Of a stretch of DNA of 64,000 nucleotides, positions 11,351 to 22,104 are shown piece by piece. The stretch spans positions 190,118,270 to 190,182,269 of the forward strand of contig NC_081415.1 of the NCBI RefSeq assembly GCF_030272615.1, given 5' to 3'. Position numbers and translations under genes: made by a program. Source of the DNA: Cryptomeria japonica (Eukaryota; Streptophyta; Pinopsida; Cupressales; Cupressaceae). The notes under the pieces are model-generated. The model did no database searches. It worked only from the letters and a program-made list of their open reading frames with translations, and was not told the DNA's origin. Within the stretch, counting starts at the first letter, position 1; each line of letters begins with the position of its first letter.

Positions 11351-12835
11351 CTACCCTGATTTTCTTTTGGTTGATTTGTTTGCAAATTTTGAATTTTTGT
11401 TGTGAATTTTTCAAGTTTGATGGATGATTTTTTGAAGTAGTAAATGCAAGCATGACACAAAAAGTACAATGATTTTGCCTAATCTAACAAAAAGTGTATG
11501 TTCTGCAAGGATGTGTTCAAATCCTCAATGTTTTAACAGGTTTGGATACGAATAATATACTTCAGAAAGACTCTTTAGTCAAGGGTCATAAATAACATCA
11601 TAGCCCACTAGTCTCGATACTCCGTCAGCTCAAACAGTCGTGTCACCCCCTAGAGGGCGCCCATTTTTTTGCCTTTTGCCAAAAATTAACCCAAAGTGAA
11701 TTGCTTCACAGTTGAGTAGTTATCTTGGGAGATATATGGTGAGTAATCTTGGGGGCAGATTCTTCCCCACCCTTGCACTATGATGTTATAAATGTCTGGT
11801 TACTGACTCGGTTCAAAGCTTCTATTTCTATGATTTGTAATCAGGCTTCTCGTTTGGCCGTCAGTGATAAACTCCCTAAGGAGGCTTCCCAACCTTTAGA
11901 ATAAAGGCTTTACGTATCTCAAGGATACTAGGGGAAGGCTAATCGCTGCGCACAACCATTGAAAAGGACTTTCGTCACTTTCCACGTTTGATTATAGTGG
12001 GTTGGAATTCTTGGCGTCAAAGTCGTTCCCCACTTAGGTCGTTCCCTTCACACCGGCCATAAATGGCTTTAAGAGTTGATTTCAACTCCTCGGGAAGGCA
12101 GGCCTGCTAAAGGATTTAAATGCAGTATGACTGAAAGCGTAAGAGTAGGCTGGCTTTTTGATCACCTAGTTAAGGGGAGAGCATATACCTTCTACTTTCG
12201 AGACAAGGCAAACAAGGTTCTTTTTATCTTTCAAGTCAATGATTTTCTAAGATCTATATGGAAATTGTTGCTCCATGAAAACATGGTGTTCCTTTTATTT
12301 CCTTCAAAGTGATGATTTTCTAATCTAGGAAAATATTTTGGTCAACAAAAGAAATCGATAAAAGGGGAAGGACTTCCCTCTTTTGATTTTAAACAAAAAA
12401 TTAAAGTGAGGTTCCTTTTTCTTGCAAAATGTAAAATTGATCCTTTTAAGCACCAAAGGATGGTGATATTCTTTTTAGCCCTTTCTTGCAAAAATAAAGA
12501 TTGTTTTGTTCCTTTTAGAACCCAAATTGAGAAATTTTCTCCTAGAAAAGTAAGAAAAGATTGTTGTTGTGGTTCGTTTTACAGCCCAAAGTAAGGTGAG
12601 TTCAATTTTATCCAACAAGAATTAAAATGACTCTAAATTTTAACTAACTTAACTAAGTTAGCAAAAATCTAAAACTATTTGTAATTCTACAAATAAAATC
12701 TAGCTCTACCTGCAAGAAATTGTCAGAGTCCTACAAAAATTCCAATCAAATAGTTAGAAAAACCTGGATTTTGGTGGACTTCTACAAGTCTAAATTTAAT
12801 TTCAGTTACAATTTTAATTTTTGCCTTCTATCTGT

Positions 12836-13050
12836 GATGCGCTACAGAAAGGACTATACGCGCTACAATATAACCTAGATGCGTTAAAATAATGTCCCAA
12901 TGCGCTACACTGTTTACTGGATGCGCTACTCTGTGCATCGAAAGTGCTGCTCTGTTTTTCTCCCATGCTGAGACCTACAGGAAAATTAGTGACTTGATAC
13001 GCTAAAAGATGGACTCCATGTGCTAAACAGTGAACTTAACGCGCTAATTC
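12836..13050 (-). repeat. Degenerate TTAGCGCAT word array, primer-site-proximal
   Basis: A second cluster of about nine GCGCTA-type words (near 12837, 12859, 12880, 12901, 12922, 12997, 13019 and 13039) lies within 80-300 bp of the primer-binding site. Its placement matches the array at 52680-52990 in Tat-3. Confidence 0.65.
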
Positions 13051-13112
13051 ATTTTTTTCACGTGGCTGCAAAAGTGGTTAAATTTAAAAACCGATTTGAT
13101 ATATGGTGTTGA

Positions 13113-13130
13113 GCCCCATGGTGGGCACCA
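13113..13130 (-). other. Tat-1 primer-binding site
   Basis: In element sense it reads TGGTGCCCACCATGGGGC, starting 4 bp inside the LTR. Tat-2 has the identical 18 bases at 31311-31328 and Tat-3 has TGGCGCCCACCGTGGGGC at 52599-52616. The conserved position and sequence mark it as the tRNA 3'-end complement. I do not assign the tRNA with certainty. Confidence 0.8.
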
Positions 13131-13134
13131 GAAA

Positions 13135-14626
13135 TGTATGCGGGAAAAGTGGGTCGATAGAACTCAATATATGAAAAATGTTTCAAAAAGACTTGTCCAC
13201 ACATACACATAGGACTTCTTGGTGCAAGCTATGGAGTCATGAAGTATAACTCAGCTTCCCAAGGTGGGTTGCATGGTTCTCTATCTTACAATGTCCCTCA
13301 AACCAATGTTTTTGCTCTCAGATCACTGAGCAAAATGGTTTAGGGATGGCAAATGTAAGAACGAGGGATGCTTTGATAGATTTTAGAATGAAATGCATCC
13401 TAAGCTATGCATGATCTTAGAAATGCAATAAACTAGATGATAAGATGACAAGGTTAGTATGAGTACTATCCTAACATGATATATTAGTCTATGATTGAGC
13501 TAAATGATAAAGAAAATATTCTAAACATGCATATTTAAACTAATTCCTGATTTCAAAGAGGCTAAAATGATGAGCATAAAAATGATATATGAAAGCTTGA
13601 ATGTATTTGAGCATAAGTGTGATACTACAAATTTGGAAGATGATCTAAAATGGAGGAATGAGAGCTCTATTTATAGCAAAAATAGGGCAATGGATGGTCA
13701 GGATTGAAAGAGTTGATCAAGGGTTGAGTTTGAAAGTTGGAGATCCATGTTTGCAATTTGGACCAATGAAATGGTGACAAGTGTCAACATAGGGTTGGGT
13801 TGAGAGAAGGGGTTGGAGGCATTAAATGCCTGAGAAGACCTTATGGTTATCTAGAAGGTAAGGGTCAAGCCTAAATTAAGATTACCCATTGGATTAAGAG
13901 TTAATCCAAGGATAAACCCTTGTGCAAATGATTAAGAGATAATCATGGTCAAAGCATTAAAGGCCTGATGAGACCCTTGGGTTGGATGAAGGTTGAGTTA
14001 AAAGAAATAATTTAACTATGTAAGAGGGTTTGAGTTAACCATTAATGGTTATTGAAGACTTTGGGGAATTAAGTGGTTGAAGACTTGAAGCCTTTAATGG
14101 TTATCAAAGACTTTGAGGATTTTAGTGGTTGAAGGCTTGAAGCCTTTAATGGTTATCAAAGACTTTGAGGATTTTAGAAGTGACCTCCCCTTGCTTAGGG
14201 ATGTGACCAAGTTTAGAAGATGGGTTAGGCTAATTAGAAGCGATTAGAAGAGTCTAGAAGGGATTAGAAAGGGGTTTAGGAAGGCAAGTGGGAGATGTAG
14301 GATTTTGCAAGTGGATGGAGGGATAATAGGATTTAATTGAATTAAATGATTTAATTCAATTTGATTGCAATTTGGGGAAATTAAATAAATTAGATTTATT
14401 CAATTTAGGATAACTATTTAATTAAATTTGAATTTAATTAAAAGTGGATAGGGGGAATTTAATTGAATAAAATGATTTATTCATTAAATGGTATAGTGAA
14501 TTTAATTGAGTAATTTACTTAATTAAATAGAGGAATGCAGGTAATTTAATTAAATTGGATTTAATTAAATAGAGAAATGAACATAAAATATTCATTTACC
14601 AATATGGTCATTTTTATACGTCTACA
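13135..14626 (-). repeat. Tat-1 5' LTR (1,492 bp)
   Basis: In element sense the LTR begins TGTAGACGTATAAAAATG at 14626 and ends GCATACA at 13135, with TG...CA borders. The start resembles that of the Tat-3 LTR (TGTATGCACATAAAAATGG). It contains a TATA box, a long AT-rich tract of TTAATT words at 14330-14560, and an imperfect duplication around 14070-14170 (cctttaatggttatcaaag). The outer border is set by the start of gypsy coding sequence at 14627. Confidence 0.75.
13668..13675 (-). promoter_or_regulatory. TATA box of the Tat-1 LTR
   Basis: In element sense CTATAAATAGAGCTCTCATT has a TATA box followed about 8 bases later by AGAGCTCT. Tat-2 (30862) and Tat-3 (52183) have a TATA box with a similar AAGCTCT or AAGAGCT just downstream, which supports a shared start-site layout. 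Confidence 0.6.
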
Positions 14627-15940
14627 GGAGCAACAAGTTGAAACAATGCTTAATAATGAAGAACAACCAACTGCCCCAGCTTTGCCAGTCACTTGGAATC
14701 AACAAATTGTCAATTATTTACAAACTGGTGACTGTCCCGAAGGCTTAGACAGATAAAAAATGAAGGTATTTCAGGATACAAGCCATTCCTTATTCTTTAA
14801 TAGATGGTATTTTGTTCAAAAAGGATTATAACATTGTTCTATTAAGATGCATTGAGCCAGATCAAATAGAAAAGGTTCTAAAAGAATTTCATGAAGGAAC
14901 TGCAGGAGGTCACTTTGCAGCAAGAACAAAAGCCTTGGAAATTATGAGAGTTGGTTAATATTGGCCTTAAATGTTTAAAGATACTCACTAATAGTTAAAG
15001 AAATGTGAAAAATGTTCATTGTGTGCAGGCAAACAGAGGCTGGCAGCCTTTCCTTTGCAACTAATTGAAGTAGAGAAGCCTTTTGCAAAGTGGGGGCTTG
15101 ATTTTATATGACCTATTAATTCACCTTTAAGTGCAGGTCACATGGATTCTTACAACAATTGATTATTTCACAAAGTGGACAAAAGAAGTTCCATTGAAAG
15201 AAGCTAATAAGACTTCTGTTCAGAATTTCTATCAAGACTTAGTGTCTAGGTTTCGTACCCCAGAATCAATTATTTCTGATAATGCTTTAGCTTTCATTAG
15301 TCTTTGAATTTTAGATTGGTCAATTAAGCATAATATATATTTGAATACTTGGTCCAATTATTACCCTCAGGGTAATGGACAAGCTAAATCAACTAACAAG
15401 AACTTGATCAACATCATTAAGAAGACCATTTTTGAGAATCAAAGAACTTGGCATGAAAAGCTCAAGTTAGCCCTTTGGGTTGAAAAAATTACACCAAAGA
15501 GATCAATAGGTAACTCTCCTTATGTTTTAACTTATGGCAAAGAAGCTAGGTTACCTATTTCAGTTGAACTACCAACTTTGAATTATGTAAAAGAGTTTGA
15601 GTTACTTGAAGAGTAGCCAATGCAGATTAGGCTTGCTCAGCTTATGGAATTAGAAGAAGCTCACAAGGAAGCATGCAGAAAATTAGAAATTCACCATGCT
15701 CAAATGAAGAGAACCTTTGATAGAAAAGATACACCACACATATTTGATCAGGGTGACCTCATTTTCAAATGGGATGAATTAAAGAACAAACCTAATAGGC
15801 ATACCAAGTTTGATGCCATGTAGAATGGTTCGTATGTTATCACAGAATGCAAACAGAATAATGCTTTCCAGCTTGCTAAATTGGATGGAGAGGTGTTGCC
15901 AATCCATGTCAATGGGATTCACCTCAAACTATGCTATTGA
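14627..15940 (+). pseudogene. Ty3/gypsy pol remnant: integrase of another element
   Basis: Plus-strand remnant of a different gypsy element. The RNase H-integrase spacer (YLQTGDCPEGLDR, about 14715) is followed by an HHCC-type zinc region (FHEGTAGGHF at about 14890, CEKCSLC at about 15010), the core (KWGLDFI, then IISDNALAF at about 15270) and an open part from 15341 to 15616. It ends in GDLIFKWDE (about 15760) and the stop at 15940. The third catalytic residue is changed: NGQAKSTNK has Lys where Glu is expected. Many stops and at least two frameshifts are present. The left side is cut by the Tat-1 LTR. The lineage is not resolved; no chromodomain is visible. Confidence 0.8.
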
Positions 15941-16889
15941 GTTCTAACAATTTGCATATGTACATAGTAGAATAGTTGCATTTCTTTCTATTTATTAGTT
16001 TGTCAAGCTCAGCTATAAGCAGAGCTTTAGTAGTTTAAATTGAATAAGTGCTTTCAAGCACATCGCAGTTGATTTTTTAGTCTGTTTTTGTTTCTATTTT
16101 TTTTAAAGTGTAGATTACATAGTGTGCAGGCTCAACTGTATGCAGAGTCTTTGTAGTTTCCTTTTCAGTTTTGTTTAAAATGTTGAGATGTAGTTCCAGA
16201 TTTTTAGGAAAGAAAAAGTGACTCAATGCTGAATGGATATGCTAGGCTACTAGATTCTATTGTTTAGTATGAAAACGCCCTTGAGAGGTCGCCAAAAATG
16301 TTACCAAAATTTTGCACATGCCAAATTTGGTGCCCTAATGAAACCTTGCATTCATTTTGAAAAGGTCCAAATCATGAGCAAGAAATCAGAAATACACCCT
16401 TTTCTCTAACTTGTTTGCTTCATGTGCAGATACAGGAAAGTAAGATAGCATGTGGGTTAATATGTGGCTCCCATGAGGGTTGACCTCAGCATGTTGTAGA
16501 TCATAAAGATATTATGCTCCATTGTAGATGAAATGGTGTGGCTATTAAAACCTTAAGGCCAAAAGAAACTTAGCAAAATGCAATTGACCCGTGTAAAGTT
16601 TTTACTTGGGCACCAAAGAGGGTTTTAAAAGGTCTTAGAGTTTCCAAGCGGTTTTAGTCACCAGGTAGGAGGACGTTTTATCCCACATTGGCTACATAGA
16701 GGGAGTTTATCACATTTAAATATAAGGACACATATAACTATAGTGTCAAAGCTTACGAGATTTTGGCAAGAAGAGGCAGCTTGTGGCCTAGTCGACCCCG
16801 TGCGCATGAATCTCAAGGCATCCTAATTTTGTGATCGACTGGCGAGAAGAGACTAAAGAGAGAGCAAGTTGAAGAAAGATCGAATGGTT
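15941..16889. other. Non-coding flank after gypsy integrase
   Basis: No coherent frame. It probably includes the 3' untranslated region and part of an LTR of the gypsy remnant. A CCCACATTGG phrase at about 16682 and a TATA-like ATATAAGG at about 16722 look like plant LTR promoter parts, but I found no LTR borders, so this is only a suggestion. Confidence 0.3.
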
Positions 16890-17900
16890 ATGTGGGTGAT
16901 CCAGTGGCTATCGCTATGTTGCGATGGAAAATTACACACCAGGTTATCACCACAACTTGGCGACTAATGACGTGGCACACCAGAGAGTATAAGAACAAGG
17001 ATAGGTAGCGAAAGGTGGTGGTTTAGTAGCTGGTTACATGCCACAAATGGACGACATCAAGCAGACCTTGGCTGTGATGAGTCCCAAAAAGGTTTCATCA
17101 AAATCTCAATTCTATCAACATCGGGCAGACCTTGGCCATGATGAGTCCCGAAAAGGTTTCATCGAAAGCTTAGTTCCATCGACATCAAGAAGACCTTGGC
17201 CATGATGAATCTTGAAAAAGTTTCATCGAAGGCTCAGTTTCATCGACATAATAATATCGATGAAACCGTAGGTTCGATGAGACTAGAAAATGGGTTCCTG
17301 AGAAAGTAGTTTGGCTGAAAGAAAGAGATCTGAAAGAACAAGATGCGTGGGAGGCCCGACAAATAGGTGGTGTGTAGGCAGATCTCTAAAGCCAATCAAG
17401 TAGTGACACATGTGTACATGCAGCACAAGAGAGAAGATCAATCGGTGCTAAAGATCGAGAAAGTTTAGCAAAGATCAATGGTAGTTTGAAAGATCTAAGG
17501 GCTATCGCTATACCACTATACAAAGAAGTTTGCTGATTATCCCCTATGACATGGTGACAAAGCACATACAAAAAAGGAAAAGGGGAGGTGAGTGGCTAAG
17601 GTTCTAAAGATCGAGCAGTTTGAGGGTAGATCAACAGCCATCGCTATACCGCATGATGAAAATGCTCAATGATTATCCCCTGCGACATAGCAACTAATGA
17701 TGTGGCACTTAATGTGGTGCCTAGTTGGATCCAAAAGCGGTGACACATGGTGACACCATGGTATAAGAGAAAGTGCTCAGAGAGGCTAAAGATTGTGCAA
17801 GTTTAGAAGATCTAACGATTGTCGCTAAGGCAGAAGGAAAAGTTGCATGCCCAGTTATCGTTGTGACTTAGCGACAAGGTGGGTCTAGGTCCAGTGGTGG
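16890..17900. repeat. Four degenerate copies of a roughly 150-300 bp unit
   Basis: A recurring pattern consists of a GATC-containing start (agatcgaa, agatctaa, agatcaac), then GGCTATCGCTAT or a variant, then about 40 bp, then GGTTATCACC or GATTATCCCC, then a (G/A)CGACTAATG(A)-like phrase and often GTGGCAC. It is seen near 16880-16980, 17490-17560, 17625-17720 and 17810-17870. Copies are diverged and unevenly spaced, and the 64-bp array sits between the first and second. Confidence 0.5.
17053..17244. repeat. 64-bp tandem repeat, three copies
   Basis: Units start at 17053, 17117 and 17181 with an exact 64-bp period; the next repeat start falls at 17245 and then decays. Each contains AGACCTTGGC, TGATGA(G/A)TC and GTTTCATC. 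The second unit is close to both neighbours. No reading frame runs through it. Confidence 0.8.
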
Positions 17901-18012
17901 TGGCATTTAAGATGGCAGGTCCAGATGGTAGACAAAGTGGACCCACGAGAAAATCAGAGCCTGATACGTGGCATAAGGCTACAGACGAGCGGGTGTATAT
18001 ATTTTTAAGTCA

Positions 18013-18079
18013 ACTTTGAACTTGAACTTTGAACTTGTTCAAAGTTCATTGGTTCAAAGTGGTTCAATGGTTCAAAGTA
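18013..18079. repeat. Palindromic TTTGAAC / GTTCAAA cluster
   Basis: Three TTGAA(C) words on one strand are followed by four GTTCAAA-type words. They include the near-perfect palindrome AACTTTGAACTTGTTCAAAG plus TT at 18023-18045, so the strand can fold on itself. Position is about 40 bp 3' of a GTATATAT stretch. Confidence 0.6.
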
Positions 18080-19309
18080 CATTATCATCACTCATTCCTG
18101 TGGGTCTAGGATGAAGAAAGCAAACAAGCAGAGATAAAAGCAAACTGTGGGGCCCGCTAGAAGGAAATGAACAATTTTTTTTTTTTTGAAGAATGCAAGC
18201 GGCCATGGTAAATGTAGGCAATCTAGTGGCTGACAATAAATAAAAATTGCACAGTGGACTCAGAACTAGTTGTTTGAATGGTGAAAAGCCCGCCAAGCAA
18301 GGAGATCATTTCTACATGAAAGACTAATGCAAATGCTTATTGATCATCTAAATATGCAAGTGTTACATATCATTGGAAAGCTCACGAAATAGGGAGATAA
18401 TTTCCACAACCATCTTTTTTAACATAAGTTTCAACATAGAGAACAATTGCCAAAGAATGCATAAGATTTTCTTAGTGGGATTTCTTTTTAATATAGTCAC
18501 AATTCAGTTCATCATGCGACTTTCAGATGGGGATAGCTATTTTTGCATTTAGACATGTAGATTTTCTCTTCATGAAGATCAGTGGAAGTCCTTTTGAGCA
18601 GTAAAGATTATTATTTTATAGTATTGTGCATGAGTTTTTATGCCATTTTTGGGGTAGATTCACCTAAGGATTTTCTCATGCATCATTTTTAGGGTTTTTG
18701 AAGGGTATTCATCATGATTTCTATATATTCCTTCTCTCCTTCTTTTTCCCTCTGGTTCTTTCTTTTTGCATACACATTTTTGCAAAAAAACATTGTAGCT
18801 CAATAGTATTTGAGTTTTTTGTAGCAGCATCACTCCTTTATTTTTCAGTAATATAGCAACAGATTTTCCTTCTTGGTACTTCTTGTATTATCTAGTGAAT
18901 GAATGATTTGATAATTTCCTATGATTTTTATCCTCTAATTTATCTCATTCAGTCAATTTGTGGTTCAAGGAGATACATGTTAGTTGTAGGTTCTAGTTTG
19001 TGTTAGTTAATTTTAATTGCTTGAAGTTGTGAAAACTTGTTGTTTTCCTTCATGCATGCATTAGATTCATCTCTTTCTAGGAAATTTTTATGCATTTACA
19101 TGTTCTGTTGAGTTGTGAAGCAATCAAGGTTATTTGTTGAAGGTTTTGTGAGTTAAGCAGGTTGCAGATATCAGATGACATATTTGGTGCATCACCTTCA
19201 TTAGAATAGATTTTTATTGAATGCAAAGATTTATATCCCTTTCTATCCCTTTTATTATAAATAGTACTTACAAGAGATTCACCAAATAGGAAGCTGACTT
19301 GATCTCTAG
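18080..19309. other. AT-rich DNA, nothing recognised
   Basis: No frame or repeat that I can support. A phrase near 18880-18970 (TTGTATTATCTAGTGAATGAA and a following GTGGTTCAAGGAGATA) resembles the polyadenylation end of a gypsy LTR, but no matching partner LTR was found. Confidence 0.25.
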
Positions 19310-20169
19310 AGATTCACCTTCACTTTGAGCAACCCACAAGCTCGAAGGTGTTTCCATGTTTCATAGGATTGCTTGTTTTCAAACTTAGCATCATGGGTGC
19401 AATCCTTAGTGACATCAGTTACAAGTGTTGACATCGAATATGAGAGTGTGGATTTCATTGATGTCATCCAAGGTTGTGAAGTGGATGAAGAATATTGTTT
19501 CCTTGTTGCTCCATATGACACTTTGAAGTTAGATTTGTAACCTTTTTTTGCACATAAGGATAATTTTATTAAGAAGATGAATAATGATGCCTTTTCATCA
19601 TACAGTGACTTGAGTGTGTAAAAAGTTGATCAATAATTAGTGACTATGTTAATGGAAGACATAAGTGAATTAGAATGGTTTTCAAATGTTGATTGTTCAA
19701 ATATGGATGTTATTAAACCAATAGTTATGTTGGATGGACCAACGTATGAGAGCATTTCCTTTGACATCTATAATGAGTTTATATCATGTTTGCAAGAGTT
19801 TTTCAATGATGAATATGCTATGGAGGTGCTAATAATTGAAGAGACCAATTTTCATGGTACCAGTTGCAAAATAGAGTATGAAGTGTTTTACTTCCCTCTT
19901 TAGTTTGATGGGGTTATCATAAAGCTTGATGAATGTTGTTTTTGACATGTTGTGGTTTTAGATACTGTGCATGGGTATTATTTGTTTCAAGAAATGCTTG
20001 GTGATAAAGTTTAGACTAGTGAAGAATGTATTGAGATAAAGGGTTTTTCTGACATGCTAAAGGGTGAAGAGCTTGTTGATTATGAACAGGTATATGATAG
20101 TAATATCTTTAGATTGTTCAAGATAAAATGCGATCACAACTACATATTTAACCGAGGGAAATATTGATT
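19310..20169 (+). pseudogene. Unknown protein, decayed reading frame
   Basis: One frame stays coherent from about 19310 to 20169 with about seven stops. Segments read like real protein: SVDIEYESVDFIDVIQGCEV at 19430, an open 87-codon part at 19640-19903 rich in Asp, Glu and Ile, then VDYEQVYDSNIFRLFKIK near 20080. Acidic composition and lack of low complexity argue against chance. I recognise no domain or catalytic motif. It may be the extra or linker part of a gypsy polyprotein, since the flanks look LTR-like, or a lost host exon. Confidence 0.35.
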
Positions 20170-20605
20170 GATTTTCAAATGGCCTTGGGCCATCACATGT
20201 GGTTTGACCTTCAGGCCACAAGAAACTTGGGGTAGAGTAATCTTTTCTAACTCTATGCCCAATGGAATAGCTATAATTTCCCTCTTGAATTGCTTGTTCA
20301 TGGATAGTTTTTAAAGCTCTACTTTTGTTAAAGTAGTTATTATCCATGAGAATTAGCTAGGTTTTGTATATAAGTAGTGTAGTTTCCTTTCTATTGAAGT
20401 TGCCCTGTCCAGGTAGCTTCTTTTTGGTCTCCTCTACAAATGGTCTGCTTCACCAAAAATTCTAGAATTCTCACATCATTCTTGATTAATGATCATCCCT
20501 AACTAGAGCCATTGATAGTCCTAAAAAATGACTACACAAAAATTTTCATGCTTGAGTCAAAATATTGGTCATTCTGGATTTATTTTGCCCTCTATCAAGG
20601 TTCAA

Positions 20606-20625
20606 GGTTTAGGGTTTAGGGTTTA
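20606..20625. repeat. Short telomere-type repeat (TTTAGGG)n
   Basis: Two and a half copies of the Arabidopsis-type plant telomere unit (GGTTTAGGGTTTAGGGTTTA). It is too short to be a former chromosome end and could be chance or a repair scar. Confidence 0.5.
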
Positions 20626-20723
20626 TTTTCTGCTAGGAGCTAAATTTTGCTAAAGTCTAAAGTATTATGTGCTTTGTCGGTGATCATATGTGAAATCATG
20701 AATAGATCCTACGGTTCACGCAG

Positions 20724-21084
20724 CCTCACAAATGAAAATGCAAGGAAGATAAGGATTGTGACATCATGAGATGATTCCATGTGTCCTTGGTGGAGAAGGG
20801 TGAGCCAGTGGTTTGAGTGTTCAAATTCATCATATTACCAATTCTCAAGAGTAAAAGACTAGACTACTAATGGTTCCTTTAAATTGCATGTGTTTCAATG
20901 GATGATGATGTTATAATCTGGATGAAAAGGTGCTCGACTTTTAATTTACAAAGGTTGGCGGGCATTGTGGTCGTAAGGTAAAGTGAAAACATATATAAAA
21001 ATCCTCATAACCTCACGAAGGAAGATGCAAGAATTTTATGGATCATAGCATCATGAGATGATGTCACATGTCCCAGGTTGACCA
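20724..21084. repeat. Diverged direct repeat pair, about 72 bp, 288 bp apart
   Basis: Copies at 20724-20795 and 21012-21084 both run CCTCAC, then a GA(A/G)GATGCAA-like phrase, then CATCATGAGATGAT, then a CA(T/C)(A/G)TGTCC phrase. I estimate about two thirds identity by eye. No open frame is associated. Confidence 0.5.
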
Positions 21085-22104
21085 AGAAGACTAACAGTGG
21101 GGACGCTGACAATGTTAGGCTAGGAGATAACATGGCATTGCTATGCCACATATTTGATGGGTCCACAAGCCACATTGGAAGGTCAATGTTAGATTGACCA
21201 TTACTGATCATTTTATTTCTTAGGTTGGGCGGGATCTATGACAGAGTTTCAAATTGATTTTTATAAGGTAATCAAAGGTATTATTTGTCACCTGCCTGGG
21301 AAAAGATAGAACAAATAGAAGACAGGCTTGTTGACATGGAATAGGATAGGGACAAGTTGGGACACTTGGATGCCATCTCATTCTTGAGGGACTATTTTGA
21401 AGATCTTTACTAAGTCAGAGTTTGATTAGACAAGCAAGGACAACATTTTAGAGGCATGAAAAGATTGGATAATTTATGAGTTATAGATGGGAGATCATGG
21501 ATTTCTCTGAGAAATCAGAGGTTGCTTGTTATAAGGGATTCTGAAGCAGAATTTGTACAATCAAGGATGAATAGGATTAGAATAAAATCACTCACATAAG
21601 ATGAGCCTTAGCAGGAGGTAGTGGATTTGATAGGCATGATTTCTACAATCCATAGCTGGCAGGTTGAGTTGAAAGAACCAAAATGATGATTTTTCACGTG
21701 AATGAACATCACCAAATGAAGTGTTTTTTATTATAAATACAATTGGGTGGTGACTAAATTGGTAGAAGAAAAAAGAAGCCTATTCATTTTTTGAGAGTAG
21801 TTTCTTTCCTCAGCAAGGAAGATGATGTTTGAGCAGGATCATGCATGGAGTTGTTGTGTTCTTTGTAATACCAGATGGGTGTTTTTCTCCTATGTGAGTG
21901 TGTTTTTGATTAAGGAAAATCAGGTTTTAAGGGACCCAAAACCCACTTACAATATGAAAGGTGAGCAAGAAAGAAACAAGAGAAGATAAGACCAAGACAA
22001 AACAACTGCAAAAGACTAGCACATAAACTAGTAGCTAGGACATAAGGACAACAAGGAGCCAACAAGAAATTGACATCCAAAACCCAGCATTACATTTCAA
22101 ATGA

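Larger units (their letters stand above)
10577..13112 (-). other. Tat-1 untranslated leader
   Basis: There is no coherent long frame. It holds two arrays of the word GCGCTAA in degenerate form (listed separately). Between them, CTCGGGAAGGCAGG at 12089-12102 and GACTTTCGTCAC at 11968-11979 are found again, in the same order on the coding strand, in the Tat-3 leader at 53441-53454 and 53547-53558. The leader lies between the primer site and ORF1. Long leaders are typical of Tat elements. Confidence 0.6.
2684..14626 (-). mobile_element. Tat-1: Ty3/gypsy LTR retrotransposon, Tat lineage
   Basis: Read on the minus strand the order is 5' LTR (14626-13135), primer site, 2.5-kb leader, ORF1, gag, protease, G-patch-like linker, RT, RNase H, a second archaeal-like RNase H and integrase. 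The double RNase H and the ORF ahead of gag place it in the plant Tat lineage (Ogre/Retand type). The coding region from 10125 to about 5200 stays in one frame with scattered stops. A frameshift between 5206 and 4912 changes frame, and the rest keeps that new frame to 2684. The 3' LTR is not identified, so the low-coordinate boundary is the end of pol, not the true end. The 5' LTR abuts the gypsy remnant at 14627, which looks like its insertion target. Confidence 0.85.
20170..22104. other. Intergenic DNA, little recognised
   Basis: Contains the short telomere-type run at 20606-20625 and a diverged 72-bp direct repeat at 20724-20795 and 21012-21084. The end near 21890-21960 reads, on the minus strand, as a GGGTCCCTTAAAACC phrase followed by TAATCAAAAACA, which looks like a transcript 3' end belonging to the minus-strand frame at 22105-22820. 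Confidence 0.3.

Noticed and set aside
16650-18330. Solo LTR of the gypsy remnant
   Set aside because: CCCACATTGG, a TATA-like motif and repeats look LTR-like, but I could find no TG...CA borders, duplication, primer site or second copy.
20606-20625. Interstitial telomere marking a chromosome fusion
   Set aside because: Only about 2.5 units; too short to carry that claim.
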